The notes beneath the pieces were generated by a model. That model saw only the letters and a program-made list of their open reading frames with translations, made no database searches and was not told where the DNA came from. Both the position numbers and the translations under genes were made by a program. From Chloranthus sessilifolius (lineage: Eukaryota; Streptophyta; Magnoliopsida; Chloranthales; Chloranthaceae), in NCBI GenBank assembly GCA_021018995.1, contig CM037590.1:68791597-68855596 (forward strand): a stretch of DNA of 64,000 nt, written 5' to 3'. Shown one piece after another: positions 1 to 11,025 of this stretch. Each line of letters begins with the position of its first letter. Within the stretch, counting starts at the first letter, position 1.

Positions 1-186
1 GTATTGCAGCAGCTCAAGGGGCACACTACAGAAGCTTCAATTTCCAACAGCCACGGCAGACTACAACACTTCAATGTTGCAGCAGAGAAGCCCAACAGCA
101 CCTGAGCAGCTACATACTTAAAGAGCATCCTCTCAAGTTGGAAAGTTGAACCCCACGATTAGCACAGCAGCTGCATTGAAGCACTC

Positions 187-750
187 GAGTTGTTCCCTAC
201 AGACATGCACCATTAAGTGAACTCGAGCAGTTCAACAAGCTTCTCGAGCAGTAGCTGAAGCAGCCTTGCTGATCTCGAGCAGTTCAATGTTATGAAGATT
301 AATGATATCGAGCAATTAAAGCTGCAAGTGATGCACTCCAGCAGCTACTCGAGCTGCACATTTAATCCACTCGAGTGGTTTATGGCTGTAAAAGAACCTG
401 TCGAGCACCACATTAATGATGTCAAGCAGCTACACTGCTGGAAAATGAAGTACTCAAGTTGTTGCAATGTGGGAGAGCTGCACTTTATGAAGTCGAGCAG
501 TTCATCGAGTTGTACTTTAATGAAACTTGAGCAGTTCAATCCAGCCTCTCGAGCTGGAGTGTTGAAGGAATTAATCCACTCGAGTAGTTCCTTGGAAGCT
601 TGAACCTGTCAAGCACTTAAAATGCTCATGTTTTCATCCTGTTGAGAGCTTGTCAAGAACTGCTCGAGATGGAAATTCTGAAGCTACCTGAAGCCTCCAT
701 CCTTTCGAGAACTACTCGAGAAGTGAAATTTTGAAGCCATCTGCTCGAGG
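187..750. repeat. CTCGAG palindrome cluster in LTR U3
   Basis: The hexamer CTCGAG occurs about eleven times in this interval, usually inside variants of CTCGAGCAGTTCAA, with many one-base derivatives in between. It lies upstream of the LTR TATA box, hence in U3. The opposite-strand LTR has the same kind of cluster at 9111-9430. The ORFs across it are low-complexity Ser/Cys-rich shadows of the repeat. Confidence 0.7.
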
Positions 751-942
751 CATGAGTTCCAGCTGCTATGTTCGAACATGCAATAGTAGCTTTAGGAGTC
801 CACAACTTTTAAGGCACATATCCCAATGTGTTGAGCTGTCCACACTTCTCAAAGCATCTCTTGGTTGAAAATAGGCCACGACACCAACTCCAAAAGTAGT
901 TTTTTTGATTGGCTAATGCACACTACTGTTGTATGGACTGTC

Positions 943-951
943 TATATATAG
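943..951 (+). promoter_or_regulatory. LTR TATA box (Athila-like, + copy)
   Basis: TATATATAG lies downstream of the CTCGAG cluster and upstream of the R/U5-like half. A matching TATATATA lies at the equivalent place in the minus-strand LTR (8921-8929). Confidence 0.5.
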
Positions 952-1264
952 TAAATAGTTGTTTTGTAAAATCATCCAGAATAGCTAGATCAAAGTTTAG
1001 TTTAGGGTTAGGGTTAGAGTTTTAGTTTCCTTTTTAATTTTCTTTTTCCTCTTTCCTTAGCACAGCAGCAATGTTGGGCTAAAGCTTTGTATAAAAGCTA
1101 GGTTTATTTCAGCTTTGCAATCGGGTTTGTAATAATATAGTGAGCAGTTTTGGAATTTTGCACAAACTGTTGCGTTGAGGGAAAATCATTGTAAGTCATT
1201 TTTAGGCAATGAAATGTCAAGTTTAATGCTTTATTTTAATCTATATTTTGCTATGTTTTTAACA

Positions 1265-1990
1265 TGAGTAATATGAGTTTGATGCATCTATGGTTGCTTG
1301 AGCTTGTAGCCCTGCAACCAAGGTGGCAAAGTAGTATTCTTGTTCTATCTCCAACCTCTATGATTAGGATAACCTCTGGGATAGCCCGTGACTATGTTAG
1401 TGGGCAGGGTATAGCCCTAAGGCTGGCCTGAATTACAAGGTTGAAATAGATTATTTTTCTCTGCACTTGAACTTATAGCCAAGTTGGAGACAGCTGCAAA
1501 CCCAACTCCTCCTCTGTTTTGCAATCCAATTTTCAGTGAATAGACCTAAGATTTTATAGAGATTATAGACTTGTGAGTTGAATCATTGCAGACATTTTTA
1601 TAACAATGATCAGCTGAATCTAAGTCCCCATTCAGCCTGTGATTTCTTATGATTTCCATTTGATTTTCACAGACTGTTTGCTCTTATAGATGCATGAGCT
1701 TGTAACCTTGCACACATAGTGTCTGCAATGGTTTTCTTATTTTGATTTAATCCATTGACTGGATGAAATCTCTGAGATATTTTGTGACCATTCAAGTGGA
1801 TAAAATACAGCCCTAAGATCAATTCATGCCTTTGGATTAGGTTAGATTCTTCTACCTTGCAGATGTGCTTGTAGCCATTTGGAAGGACTGGTGCAGATCT
1901 AGTTCTTGATCTGAGTTGCAGAGATGAATAGCCCATAGCTATCAACTTCTCATTATTTTTACTTTATTTTCCCACTCTATCATCATCCTT
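1265..1990 (+). repeat. Internal duplication in the LTR (two diverged copies)
   Basis: Two diverged units begin near 1270 and 1685. Each has a 'gatgcat..gcttgtagcc' start, then 'ctctgggatag..gtgac', then 'atacagccctaag'. The minus-strand LTR shows this block once (around 8400-8600), so one copy here looks like a tandem duplication. Confidence 0.5.
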
Positions 1991-2358
1991 CTTTACCCCC
2001 TTCTTTAGCTGTAGGTTATTCTTGTTTTTAGTTTTATTTTAGTTGTGACACCTAGACACCCTCTCTTTACCTTGCTTTCTAGTATAGGTTTAGAGTTGCC
2101 AAATCTGGAGTTTACTATATGCCCTTAGGTTTTTAGATCATCACTCCCTGTGGGACAAACTCTTACATATCAAAACTTGCTACAACAGCCCTGTATCTTG
2201 TAGGCTGTGTTTAGATTGTGGTTTTGTGTGCTGTTCCACTCCATTTCACTTCATCCTTTCTTTGATGTATCTCCATTTCACTTCATCCTTTCTTTGATGT
2301 ATTTTTGTTATCACACACTTTTTAATAAAACAAAAGCACCAAGCAATCAAAACCAACA

Positions 2359-3260
2359 AGGTTCTTGTCAAAGAAGTCCTTGGCTTTATCTTTATAAATT
2401 CTGGCATTGGAATAGGCATCCAACCTCAGTTCTTCCAGCTCAGACAGCTGTAATTTCTTATGAAAACCAGCAGGAGTTAGGTCTATATTTAAGCTCTTAA
2501 TGGCCCAATAGGCCCTATGCTCTAACTCCACTGGGAGATGACAAGATTTTCCATACACTAATTTAAATGGGGACATTCCAATTGGAGTCTTATAGGTTGT
2601 CCTATAAGCCCACAAAGCATCATTCAATTTCTGGGACCAGTCCTTCCTATCTGTCATAACTGTTTTCTCCAGAATATGCTTGATTTCGATGTTAGAAATC
2701 TCCATCTGCCCACTGATCTGTGGGTGGTATGGAGTAGCAATTATGTGAGTAACAGCATATTTTTTGAGCAGGCTCTCAAATAATCTTTTATAGAAATGGC
2801 TCTGGGAGTGCCAAATCTAGAGAAAATATTTTTCTTGACAAACCTGAGGAAAACTCTGTGATCATTTGTCCTTATGGCTATAGCTTTCACCCATTTGGAA
2901 ACATAGTCCACAACCACAAGAATGAAATTAAAACCCATGGAAGGAGGGAGAGGACCCATGAAATCTACCCCCCAGCCATCAAACAGCTCCACTACAAGGA
3001 TGGATACAATGGCATTGAATCCCTTTTTGATATGTCACCCATCCTTTGACATCTCATATAGGCCCTGCAGTGTTCAAAAGCATCCTTGAACAAGGATGGT
3101 CAATAGAAACCACACTGTAGCACCTTAGCTGCTTTTTCCTTCCAAAGTGACATCCATAGGCATTTTCATGACATATGGTTAGAATACTGTGGATTTCACT
3201 TTCAGGGACACATTTTCTGATCACCTGGTCTACACAATACTTATAGAGGTAAGGATCCTC
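2359..3260 (-). pseudogene. Athila integrase (broken)
   Basis: Integrase inserts retrotransposon cDNA into the chromosome. The HHCC zinc region is partly visible around 3150-3190 ([15 protein letters not shown]) and then shifts frame. The catalytic core starts near 2990 ([15 protein letters not shown], first Asp kept). The second-Asp region, normally an ISDGG-type motif, is degraded here to RAISIKDYL near 2800. The third motif region ([17 protein letters not shown], near 2700) keeps its Glu. The reading ends at about 2359 at the junction with the + strand LTR, with a short CTTGTTGG match shared by both sides. The enzyme is dead by at least a lost Asp, frameshifts and C-terminal truncation. 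Confidence 0.8.
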
Positions 3261-3429
3261 CCAGAAGAAATATTTGACTTGTGAAAAGAATAAGTCTTTG
3301 TCCATCTTGAACCAGTGAGGAGGGATCCTACCTACAGCAAGGTAATTGATAATATTGGCAAACCAGGACACAGTAGACATGATGGCAAACAATTGCTCAT
3401 CAGGGATGGAATTATGCAGTAGTGTTGCA

Positions 3430-3660
3430 GCACATTCTTCAACCAAAATCCAAGATAAGTGATCAACAACTACATTCTCTACCCCTTTCTTGTCTTTGAT
3501 TTCTAGATCAAACTCTTGCAGGAGTAAGATCCATCTGATCAGCCTAGGCTTTGCATCCTTCTTTGCCAGCAAGTATTTCAGGGCTGAGTGGTCAGTAAAA
3601 ATAATGATTTTAAACCTTAACAAGTAAGGTTTAAATTTGTCCAAAGTAAATACTACAGCT
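3430..3660 (-). pseudogene. Athila RNase H
   Basis: RNase H removes the RNA strand during reverse transcription. The segment reads [20 protein letters not shown] and [16 protein letters not shown], the usual C-terminal half of the Ty3/gypsy RNase H, followed by the connection to the integrase zinc region. It is continuous with the frame of 3644-3054 but separated from RT by stops between about 3660 and 4190. Confidence 0.75.
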
Positions 3661-4920
3661 AGAAGCTCTTTCTCAGTGGTTGTATAATTTAGCTGAGCTT
3701 CTTATAGTGTTTTGCTGGCATAGTAAACTACATATGGCAGTTTCTCTCTTCTCTGTCCTAAAACAGCTCCAACAACAAAATTAGATGTATCACACATCAG
3801 TTCAAAGGGCATGGTATAATCTAGGGCCTGGATCACTAGGCAGAGGTCAAACACTTTTTCAATATCTCAAATGCTCTCTTACATTCAGCATCAAACACAA
3901 ATGGCACATCTTGACAAAGCAAGTGGTACAATGGCTTGAAAATCTTGCTGAAATCTTTGATAAATCTTTTATAAAAACCAACATGTCCTAAAAATGATCC
4001 GATTTATTTGATGGTTTTTTGTGGGGGCAAATATGAAATCAGGTCAATTTTTACCTTGTCAACCTCTATGCCTTTTTGGGATACCACATGGCCAAGCACA
4101 ATGCCTTGGGTGACCATGCAGTAGCTCTTCTCCCAGCTCAAACCAAGTTGGTTTTTTCACACCTTTAAAGCACAAGGCCGAGGTGATGCAAACATTGACT
4201 GAAATCATTCCCATACACTGAAAAGTCATTCATGAAGATTTCTAAAAACTTATCAATCATATCAGAAAAAATTGCATACATGTACTTTTGAAAAGTGGTA
4301 GGAGCATTACACAGTCTAAATGATATTTTTTATAGGCAAAGGTGCCAAATGAACAGGTGAAAGTGGTCTTTTCCTGGTCTTGAGGATACACTGGTATCTG
4401 ATTATAACCAAAATATCCATCAAGAAAGCAGTAATATGCTCTGCCTACCAACTTGTCTAAAATTTAATCTATAAAAGGCAAGGGGAAGTAGTCTCTTCTA
4501 GTCTTGGAGTTTAACTTCCTATAATTTATACACACTCTCCAACCAGTGGTCTCTCTGGTTAGCATTAACTCTCCAGACTCATATGGTATCACTGTGATGC
4601 CAGATTTCTTGGGGACTACCTGAATAGGTGATACCCACTCAGAATCAGAAATGGGATAAATGACCCCAACATCAAGCAATTTAACAATTTCCTTCATAAC
4701 CACTTCCTGCATGTGAGGGTTTAGTTTCCTCTGCATTTTCCTAGAGAGTTTCGAACCCTCTTCCAAATAAATTTTATACATGCACACAGATGGATCAATT
4801 CCTCCTAGATCAGCAATTGTCCATCCAATAGCTCTCTTGTGCTTCCTGAGGACACAAAGTAATTCTTCCTCCTGCTGCTCAGTAAGAGAGGAGGAAATAA
4901 TTATTGGCAATTTGTCATTT
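3660..4920 (-). pseudogene. Athila reverse transcriptase (broken, catalytic Asp to Asn)
   Basis: Reverse transcriptase copies the element RNA to cDNA. The N-terminal fingers are open from about 4920 to 4464 (EWVSPIQVVPKKSGI, WRVCINYRKLNSKTRRDYF, PLPFID). A second segment, 4451-4257, has YCFLDGYFGYNQIPVYPQDQ and TTFTCSFGTFAYKK and then shifts frame. After the shift the sequence LCNAPTTFQKYMYAIF leads to the catalytic box FMNDFSVYG, where the first Asp of the usual [FY]xDD box is Asn (codon 4228-4230). The 3' half (4190-3660) has many stops. Confidence 0.85.
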
Positions 4921-5446
4921 TGCCTCAGAAAAGCATATATTAATGACTCAGGGAACTGTTTCAGCTCCAGTTCTAGTGGACTTACCAATGAAGGCAGCAA
5001 AGGTGCCTTGGAGGGTTGAGGTAGGGGCAGCAATGTGGGTCTCCATGTGGAGTGTTGCACTAGGCCCACTGAAGAGTCCAATGTATTCCTTTCTTCGGCA
5101 GTTAAAGTGGGGGCCTCCTCCTCAACAACCTCAGTCCACACATCCTCAAAATCTTCTATTACCTTATCCAAATCCAGCAATCTGGATAATGTTTCCTCCA
5201 CTAGTTCCTCTATAACATCTACTGCAAAACAGTCCTCATTTTCAGGTTGAGGTTGATTGGCAGCAGTGTACACATTAAGCTTCACTTTCATATTTTTAAA
5301 AGTGACTTCCATCACTCCCGACCTGCATTGAATGCAAGCATTGGCAGTGGCCAGAAATGGCCTACCCAAAATAACTAGAATGGGAGTACTGCACTTAATA
5401 GGTTCCATGTCTAGTACCAAAAAGTCAGCTGGGTAGAAAAATTTAT

Positions 5447-5863
5447 CTACACCCACAACACATCTTCCACAATGCCCATAGGTTTTCTCTCATATCTGTC
5501 AGCTAATTGGAGGACCACAGGTGTGGGCTTTAGCTCCCCCAAACCTAACAGTTCATACACTGAGTATGGCAGCAGGTTGACACTAGCTCCCAAATCCAAG
5601 AGAACTCTCCCTATGGTGTGGTCACCTATGATGCAGGGGATGGAAGGTACCCCTGGGTCTTGAAGATTGGCTGGTGTAGCTATAAACAACATAGATTCGA
5701 CCTTTTTAGCTACAAACACTTTTTTAGATAAGTGGATCCTGGCCTTTCTCTTTTGGGTGCACAAATCTTTAAGGACTTTGGCATAGGCTGGGACCTGCCT
5801 GATGGCATCAAACACAAGCAAATTAATTTTTACTTGCTTGAAGGTTTCCATCATCTCCTCCAT
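5447..5863 (-). pseudogene. Athila aspartic protease
   Basis: The protease matures the Gag-Pol polyprotein. The segment has IPCIIGDHTIGRVLLDLGAS followed by LLPYSVYELLGLGELKPT and VLQLADRYERKPMGIVEDV. This is the Athila/Tat protease, in which the usual D[ST]G is naturally DLGA. It runs into the pol N-terminus (5456-4464) in a shifted frame by a short overlap. A Lys-rich stretch upstream (CTQKRKARIHLSKKVF) is the usual Gag/PR linker. Confidence 0.75.
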
Positions 5864-6036
5864 TCTGACATTCCCCTTATCAAAAGGGGAATGTCCTTTT
5901 AGAGCAAGAGGAAATGGCAGCTAAAGTACTGTTGGTACCTCAGCTGCAAGCCTAGCATCCACGTCATAATTTTTTGTATTTTTTATTTTTTCAACTGTTG
6001 GGGCTCAATAGCACCCCATTATTTTTCACCTGTTGC

Positions 6037-7480
6037 TCACCAATAGGGACTAAATTTTCTCTCTGCACTTCTCCTTGACTCACAGCCTACCTGATTGTCC
6101 ACCACTTTACCACTCCTCAAGGTGGTGATGGCCTTAGCTTCCTCATGAGTTGCAAAACCTTCACCAATCATAAATTGTCCCTTGGGGTTGGTCATTGTTT
6201 GACTTTGCAATCTACCCTCTTCTTTCCTAGTCAGAGTATTTGAGATTTGACCCAGCTGGTCTTCAATTTTTTGAATACCCTGACTGTGTGAGTTCACAGT
6301 CTGTGATAAGGAGCTAAGATTTTATAGTGATGACAGAACCTGCTCCTCAAAGGAGGGTGATCTGGTTTGTGGTGGTGGTGGTGGCAAAGTCAACTGACTT
6401 GGCTATGCCACAGGCTAAGGAAATTATTGTCTTGGAACATAACCTTGGTTGTACTGCTGAGCTGGTCTATAGGGCGTTGCTTGCTGCTGCTGAGGTTGCT
6501 GAAAGTTATCTTGTCTCCACCTTAAATTGGGGTGGTTCCTTCAAGGGTACCTAGCAGGCTACCGTCCATATGATTGGGTAGCATTAGAATGCTCCATAAC
6601 CAGCTCAGGGTATTAACCAGTAGATGGACAGTCTAATAGTGAGTGTGTATGTGATTGATATATCAGACATGTCTCTTCAACCTGTGCAGCAGTTTGGGGC
6701 TGCAACACACTCAACACTTTATCAAATTTTTGGGATAAGCTGTCCACTTTCTTTGTCAGGTCATTGTACACATTGAGCTCATACAATTTTCCCTTGGAAG
6801 TGGTTCTTTTGTAACTCTAGCAGCTAGCTCAATGTCATTTCTTGACAGAGACTCCTGCTGCATAGAGTTTTCACTTATCACATCAAATAAATTCCAGGCT
6901 TCTTCATCGGTTTTATTGAGGTATATGCCACCACATAATGCATTAATCATATCTCTACTCTTAGAGTTAATCCCTTGGTAGAAGCTTTGAACAAGCCACT
7001 CAAGGATTTGGAAGTGTGGGCACTGCCTCAACAGTTCTTTAAACCTTTCTCATGCTTCATGGAAATTTTCAGTTGGAAATTGAGTAAAGGAAATAATGCT
7101 CTTCCTCAACTAGTTGGTTTACTCATAGGGAAAATTTTGGCTAAAAACTGATAATGTAGGGCATTCCAAGAGGTTATGTTGTTGGATGGGAGCATGTTAA
7201 ACCAATTTCTGACTTTGTCCTTTAGTGAAAAAGGAAAAAGCCTCATTTTTCTGGCCTCATCTCCCAGACCAGCAATCTTGAATATAGTGCACAAAGACAG
7301 AAATTCATCTATGTGCTTGTAAGGATCTTCCTTACTTAGCCCATGGAAAGATGACAACATTTGGATCGTTTGGGCCTTAATTTCATAATTGCCCTCAGCA
7401 TTGGGGAATTGAATGCAAAAGGGAGATAAGTATGCCCCTGGTGCATAGTAATCTCTCAATGGTCTTAGTTGCTCACACAT
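6037..7480 (-). pseudogene. Athila gag (frameshifted)
   Basis: Gag forms the virus-like particle. The retrotransposon gag core lies at 7480-7106 (FHGLSKEDPYKHIDEFLSLC, DKVRNWFNMLPSNNITSWN) and continues in another frame at 7031-6756 (LVQSFYQGINSKSRDMINAL and GGIYLNKTDEEAWNLFDVIS), followed by a Gln/Pro-rich spacer and a C-terminal part at 6297-6037 (FATHEEAKAITTLRSGKVVD). At least two frameshifts separate these parts. The leader between 7481 and 7899 shows no ORF. Confidence 0.75.
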
Positions 7481-7899
7481 CTCAAATATTTCTATTTGTT
7501 CAGCAGCGGTGGGTGGGGTCTGCCTAGGCCTAAGGACTCTTTCTTCTAGATTTTAAGGTTCTATATCAAGATGAAGAGTCCTTCTACCCAGCATACAACT
7601 ACCAGCAAGTAAAAAGAACACTCACAACAGCACATAGCAGAAAATACACAACAAATAGAAACTAAAACACTATTGCTGATAATTAAAGAACGCAGAAATG
7701 AAAGTAAGACAAGGGAGGAAAAAAATACAAACTAAGGCAGGTTTTTACTCTAGCTGCAGCTATATGCTCCCTATTTGCTACTGTTCTAGATCTGTATAAA
7801 TCCCAAAAATACAGCAATACTTTATTCAAACACAGAAACTACAATAAACAAATCTAAATAAAAATATAAAGAAAACTCATATCTACTAATTAGATCAAA

Positions 7900-7919
7900 G
7901 ATCCCCGACAGCGGCACCA
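7900..7919 (-). promoter_or_regulatory. Primer-binding site, tRNA-Asp type
   Basis: The minus strand reads TGGTGCCGCTGTCGGGGATC, six bases inside the LTR end at 7926. This closely resembles the TGGCGCCGTTGCCGGGGATC site found in many Athila-type elements, which pairs with the 3' end of plant tRNA-Asp(GUC). Confidence 0.75.
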
Positions 7920-8920
7920 AAAACTTGTTGGTTTAAGTTTAATTAGTTCTTTATTATACAGTTATGGCAGAAATAAAGAATAGCAAAGGCAGAAATAGAG
8001 GGGAATAAGAATATGGGATAGAACACAAAAATCAAAATAAACACACAGTCCTACAAGATCCAGGGCTGTTATAGCAAGTTTTGATAAGTAAGAGTTTGTC
8101 CCACATGAATTTTTTATCTAAAAATAAAACTATTAGTATACCTCCATATCTGCTACAGATCTGGCAGCTCTAACCTAAACTAGGAAAGCAAAGGTAAGAG
8201 AGGGGGTTTTTTTGGTGTCACAAAACTAAAAACAGAAATAAAAAATAACATATCTAAAGTAAAAGAAAGGGGGTTTAGAGAGAAGGATGGAAATGGATAT
8301 GAAAAAAGAAATAGAAAATGGGTGAGAAGTAAATAGGTAAGGATTGATTTATCACAGAAAAGGCGCTTGATATAACAGAGCAAGGATTGGATATGCAATT
8401 GTCCTTCATTTGACTACAAACTCAAATGCAAGGAAGTATAATCCAATCCAACCCTGAGATATGGACTAGTCCTAGGGCTATAACCTGTCCACTTGAATGG
8501 TCACAGATTATCCCAGAGATATACTCCAGTCATGGGGGTTAAAATCAGAACATAAAAACCACTGCAGCCACTATGTGTGCAAGGCTACAAGCTCATGCAT
8601 CCATAGGTGTAGAAACCTATAATGATCTAAATGCAAGGCACAAGAAATTACAGATTTAATGGAATAGTAAACAGAGCTTTCATTCCTTAAAAGGTACTTA
8701 CAATGGTGAGCCCTCAAAGTTGCGGTCTCTGCACACCTCCACACCCTTTACAATGATTATACACAATCCTTTTACAGCTTTGAACCAATCCTAACTATTA
8801 CAAAGAATTTAGCCAGTAAATGTTGAACTAAGAGAAGAAGAAAAGGAAAGAATGACCTAAGCAAGAATATCCCTCAAGGTTCCTCTTGCATTAGATAGCT
8901 TTTTCTACATGCTTTTCTTC

Positions 8921-8929
8921 TATATATAC
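8921..8929 (-). promoter_or_regulatory. LTR TATA box (Athila-like, minus copy)
   Basis: GGTATATATAG on the minus strand lies just downstream of the CTCGAG cluster in transcript order, matching the layout of the + strand LTR. Confidence 0.5.
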
Positions 8930-9110
8930 CATCCTTATAGCACCTTTTTGCATTGGCTCATTTGCAGCCAAGTGTTGCCCCTGACAATTAGGGCAAGTAC
9001 AATACATTGGGGAGTGTGCCCTAGATGTTGTGGAGGTTCCAAAATGCCCCTGAGGTTCACATATGAAGGTTGGAACCCGTGCCTCAAGTGGCTAGAATTT
9101 CTAAGTAAAG

Positions 9111-9430
9111 GACTCGAGTGGATAATACTTCAGAATAGCAGGCTCGAGTGGCTGAAGTCTTCAAGGTATAACTGCTCGAGTAGTTGGAGCTTCAGAACTT
9201 CAAACTCGAGTGGATCTCGAGTGGGTAGAGTTCTGCTGAAAGTATCTCGACAGGTTGGAGCTCTTTTCTAAAGGATTTTCGACAGGTTATCAACAGGTAA
9301 AGTAGCTGCTCGACGGGATCCTTGTTTCAGCAGTGCAGCACTCGAGTGGCTCAGTGTTGCTGGTCTAAAGTGCTCGACGGGTTGAAAATTAAGTCTTTGA
9401 TCTACCCGAGTGGCTTCGAGTGGATGTATA
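9111..9430. repeat. CTCGAG palindrome cluster in minus-strand LTR
   Basis: CTCGAG appears six times here, mostly as CTCGAGTGG, with derivatives such as CTCGACGGG and CTCGACAGG between. This is the same U3 array as at 187-750, but shorter and more decayed. Confidence 0.6.
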
Positions 9431-9855
9431 TTTCTTACATAAAAATTTCCCTCCAAGAAGTCCTAAAGAATAAATCCAGTAAATATAATCTTGTGTCCAT
9501 CCCTTTTAAAAATAAGGAACTCCCCTCCATGTGGCTTTCATCAAATGGTTAACAGATGTCTTCTAAGTCAATTCATTCATCACTACAATTGACATGACAA
9601 AAATAGAAAAATATAAACGACAACGATTAAATATCATACTTGAATTCCACTACTACAGATAAAAATAAATTGAATGCATCAAACTATAATGCAACATGAT
9701 TGAAAATAAATTTAAATCTCTGTATCTATTGGAAGATTTTTAAAGAAAAATTATTTACTAATTACTTATTATTTTTTTTCAACTTGATGAATGACATATA
9801 GGTCCAATATTAAGGGCCCATTTGGACAACAAATTTTAATGTGGATTAAGACATT

Positions 9856-10075
9856 TTCTAATAGGGCTCATGGAACCTTATGTTAGTTTTAGCATTTATT
9901 TGTAATGTGTTGACTACTTCGAAATGCATGATAGAAATGTGTTTTTCGTCCCAATCTTCAACATGATAGATCTTTAGATCATGGTCTTTAAAATCACACG
10001 GCACAGTTAATGAAACCACATAACACTCGTCCAAAAAATTGACATGTGATCCATATTTGGAATTCTCTGGAAACA
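9856..10075. repeat. Copy of the CAATCTTC..ATGATAGATC fold-back family (single arm)
   Basis: The block with CGTCCCAATCTTCAACA, then ATAGATCTTTAGATCATGG, then 'cacacggcacag' is the same arm found repeatedly at 25.4-27.4, 35.1, 42.3 and 43.2 kb. Only one arm is clear here. The rest of 9544-10165 holds nothing I can name. Confidence 0.4.
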
Positions 10076-10173
10076 AACTACTTGATTATAGTTTTTCCTT
10101 TAATTTTTTTTCCTTTTTATTTATCAATAGTTTTTCTTAATAAATTACTGCACATAATAACATGCATGATAGT

Positions 10174-10490
10174 TAGGGCTATCAACGGGTTGGGTTTGGG
10201 CCCAATTTTTTAAGTCATTTAATAAACGGGTCGATCCGGGCTATGCCCGGATAAGAAATGGGTTCGGGTTCAGGCTACAAAGTGTAAGGCACAGCCCGGT
10301 AAAATAAGGTCCTTATAAAAAAAACACTTAAAAAATTCTAGAAACCCGGCCCGGATAGCTAACCAGGCCGGGTACGGACTAAAATATTTAAAAACTGGCC
10401 CAGTCTGCTATCGGGCCGAGTTCGGGCCCAAATATTTCTTTAAAAAAATGAGCTAGGTGAAAAACCTGGCCCGGCCCGTTGACAGCCCTA
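10174..10490. mobile_element. hAT-type MITE, 8-bp TSD
   Basis: The 317-bp element starts TAGGGCTATCAACGGG and ends CCCGTTGACAGCCCTA, giving 16-bp terminal inverted repeats with one mismatch. It is flanked by a perfect 8-bp duplication ATGATAGT (10166-10173 and 10491-10498), the hAT hallmark. The interior is rich in GGGCCGGG/CCCGGCC-type words and has no ORF. Confidence 0.9.
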
Positions 10491-10883
10491 ATGATAGTGT
10501 TTGTATTTGGCTACATTGTTTACTATGAGGAAGGTATTTATTCTATAAATAACGAGGTGTCATCCACATAATAGATGGGATGCTCACTCATGCACTTCTT
10601 AGCCACTATTACACATTCTTGGCCAATTCATGCCAAGTGGATAGACATCATGTGAACTTCGCTTGGCCCATACAATAGTACCATCCAGTCCAAGCACTTC
10701 AATATGGACTATATAATTAGATTTGACAATGGTTTATACGAATGGTTAGAATATTTTGATGGACACCAATTTTATTAACAACATGATTTCATTCTTAATA
10801 TGCATATATGGATATCTTACCTTATTAAAGGGCGCATTGGTTGAAACAAAAGTAGTTTTAATTTTACAGAGTGAAAAGGTTGT

Positions 10884-11025
10884 CACTACAAAAAAATTAA
10901 TTATTAGCGGCAGTTTTTTGGAGCAAAAAACTGTCGCTATTAACAAAAAACTATTAAAGACTATTAGCGGCAAGGGTATTAGCGGCAGTTTTTGGCTGCA
11001 GCTAATAGTCTTATTTTTTGTAGTG
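10884..11025. mobile_element. CACTA-type MITE, 3-bp TSD
   Basis: The 142-bp element begins CACTACAAAAAA and ends TTTTTTGTAGTG (perfect 12-bp terminal inverted repeats), flanked by TGT on both sides (10881-10883 and 11026-11028). Internal subrepeats of ATTAGCGGCAGTTTTT are typical of small non-autonomous CACTA elements. Confidence 0.9.

Larger units (their letters stand above)
1..2358 (+). mobile_element. Athila-like LTR, + orientation (probable 3' LTR, 5' part off-window)
   Basis: This stretch is homologous to the reverse complement of the LTR at 7926-9543, so it is an LTR of the same family in the opposite orientation. The shared end is the clearest part: both copies contain the block around GTGGGACAAACTCTTA and finish with AAACCAACA (ends 2358 here; 7926 on the other strand). 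It is not followed by a primer-binding site but directly by integrase sequence of the minus-strand Athila element. The simplest reading is the 3' LTR of a separate + strand element inserted into that integrase. The remainder of that element should lie to the left of the window. LTR identity is solid; the nested-insertion reading is inference. Confidence 0.75.
2359..9543 (-). mobile_element. Athila-like Ty3/gypsy retrotransposon, decayed and interrupted
   Basis: On the minus strand the order is 5' LTR (9543-7926), primer site (7919-7900), leader, gag (7480-6037), protease (5863-5447), RT (about 4920-3660), RNase H (about 3660-3430) and integrase (about 3260-2359). Several stops and frameshifts split every domain, so it is not functional. 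The protein wording (for example EWVSPIQVVPKKSGI in RT and LGASVNLLPYSVYELLGLGE in protease) is typical of the Athila/Tat branch. The integrase stops inside its third motif where the oppositely oriented LTR begins; its C-terminus and 3' LTR would lie off-window to the left. The outer LTR end at 9543 (TGATGAAAGCC on the minus strand) is my best guess. Confidence 0.85.
7926..9543 (-). mobile_element. 5' LTR of the Athila-like element
   Basis: The LTR runs on the minus strand from about 9543 (TGATGAAAGCC, tentative) to 7926 (CCAACA), next to the primer site. Homology to 1-2358 (opposite strand) is clear over the inner 600 bp and in the CTCGAG-rich part. It is shorter than the + strand copy, which has an extra duplication. 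Confidence 0.7.

Noticed and set aside
1000..1020. TTTAGGGTTAGGGTTAG telomere-like word
   Set aside because: Only two to three units inside an LTR; too short and in the wrong setting for an interstitial telomere.
4780..5250. Plus-strand ORFs across the Athila pol
   Set aside because: Shadows of the minus-strand pol reading frame.
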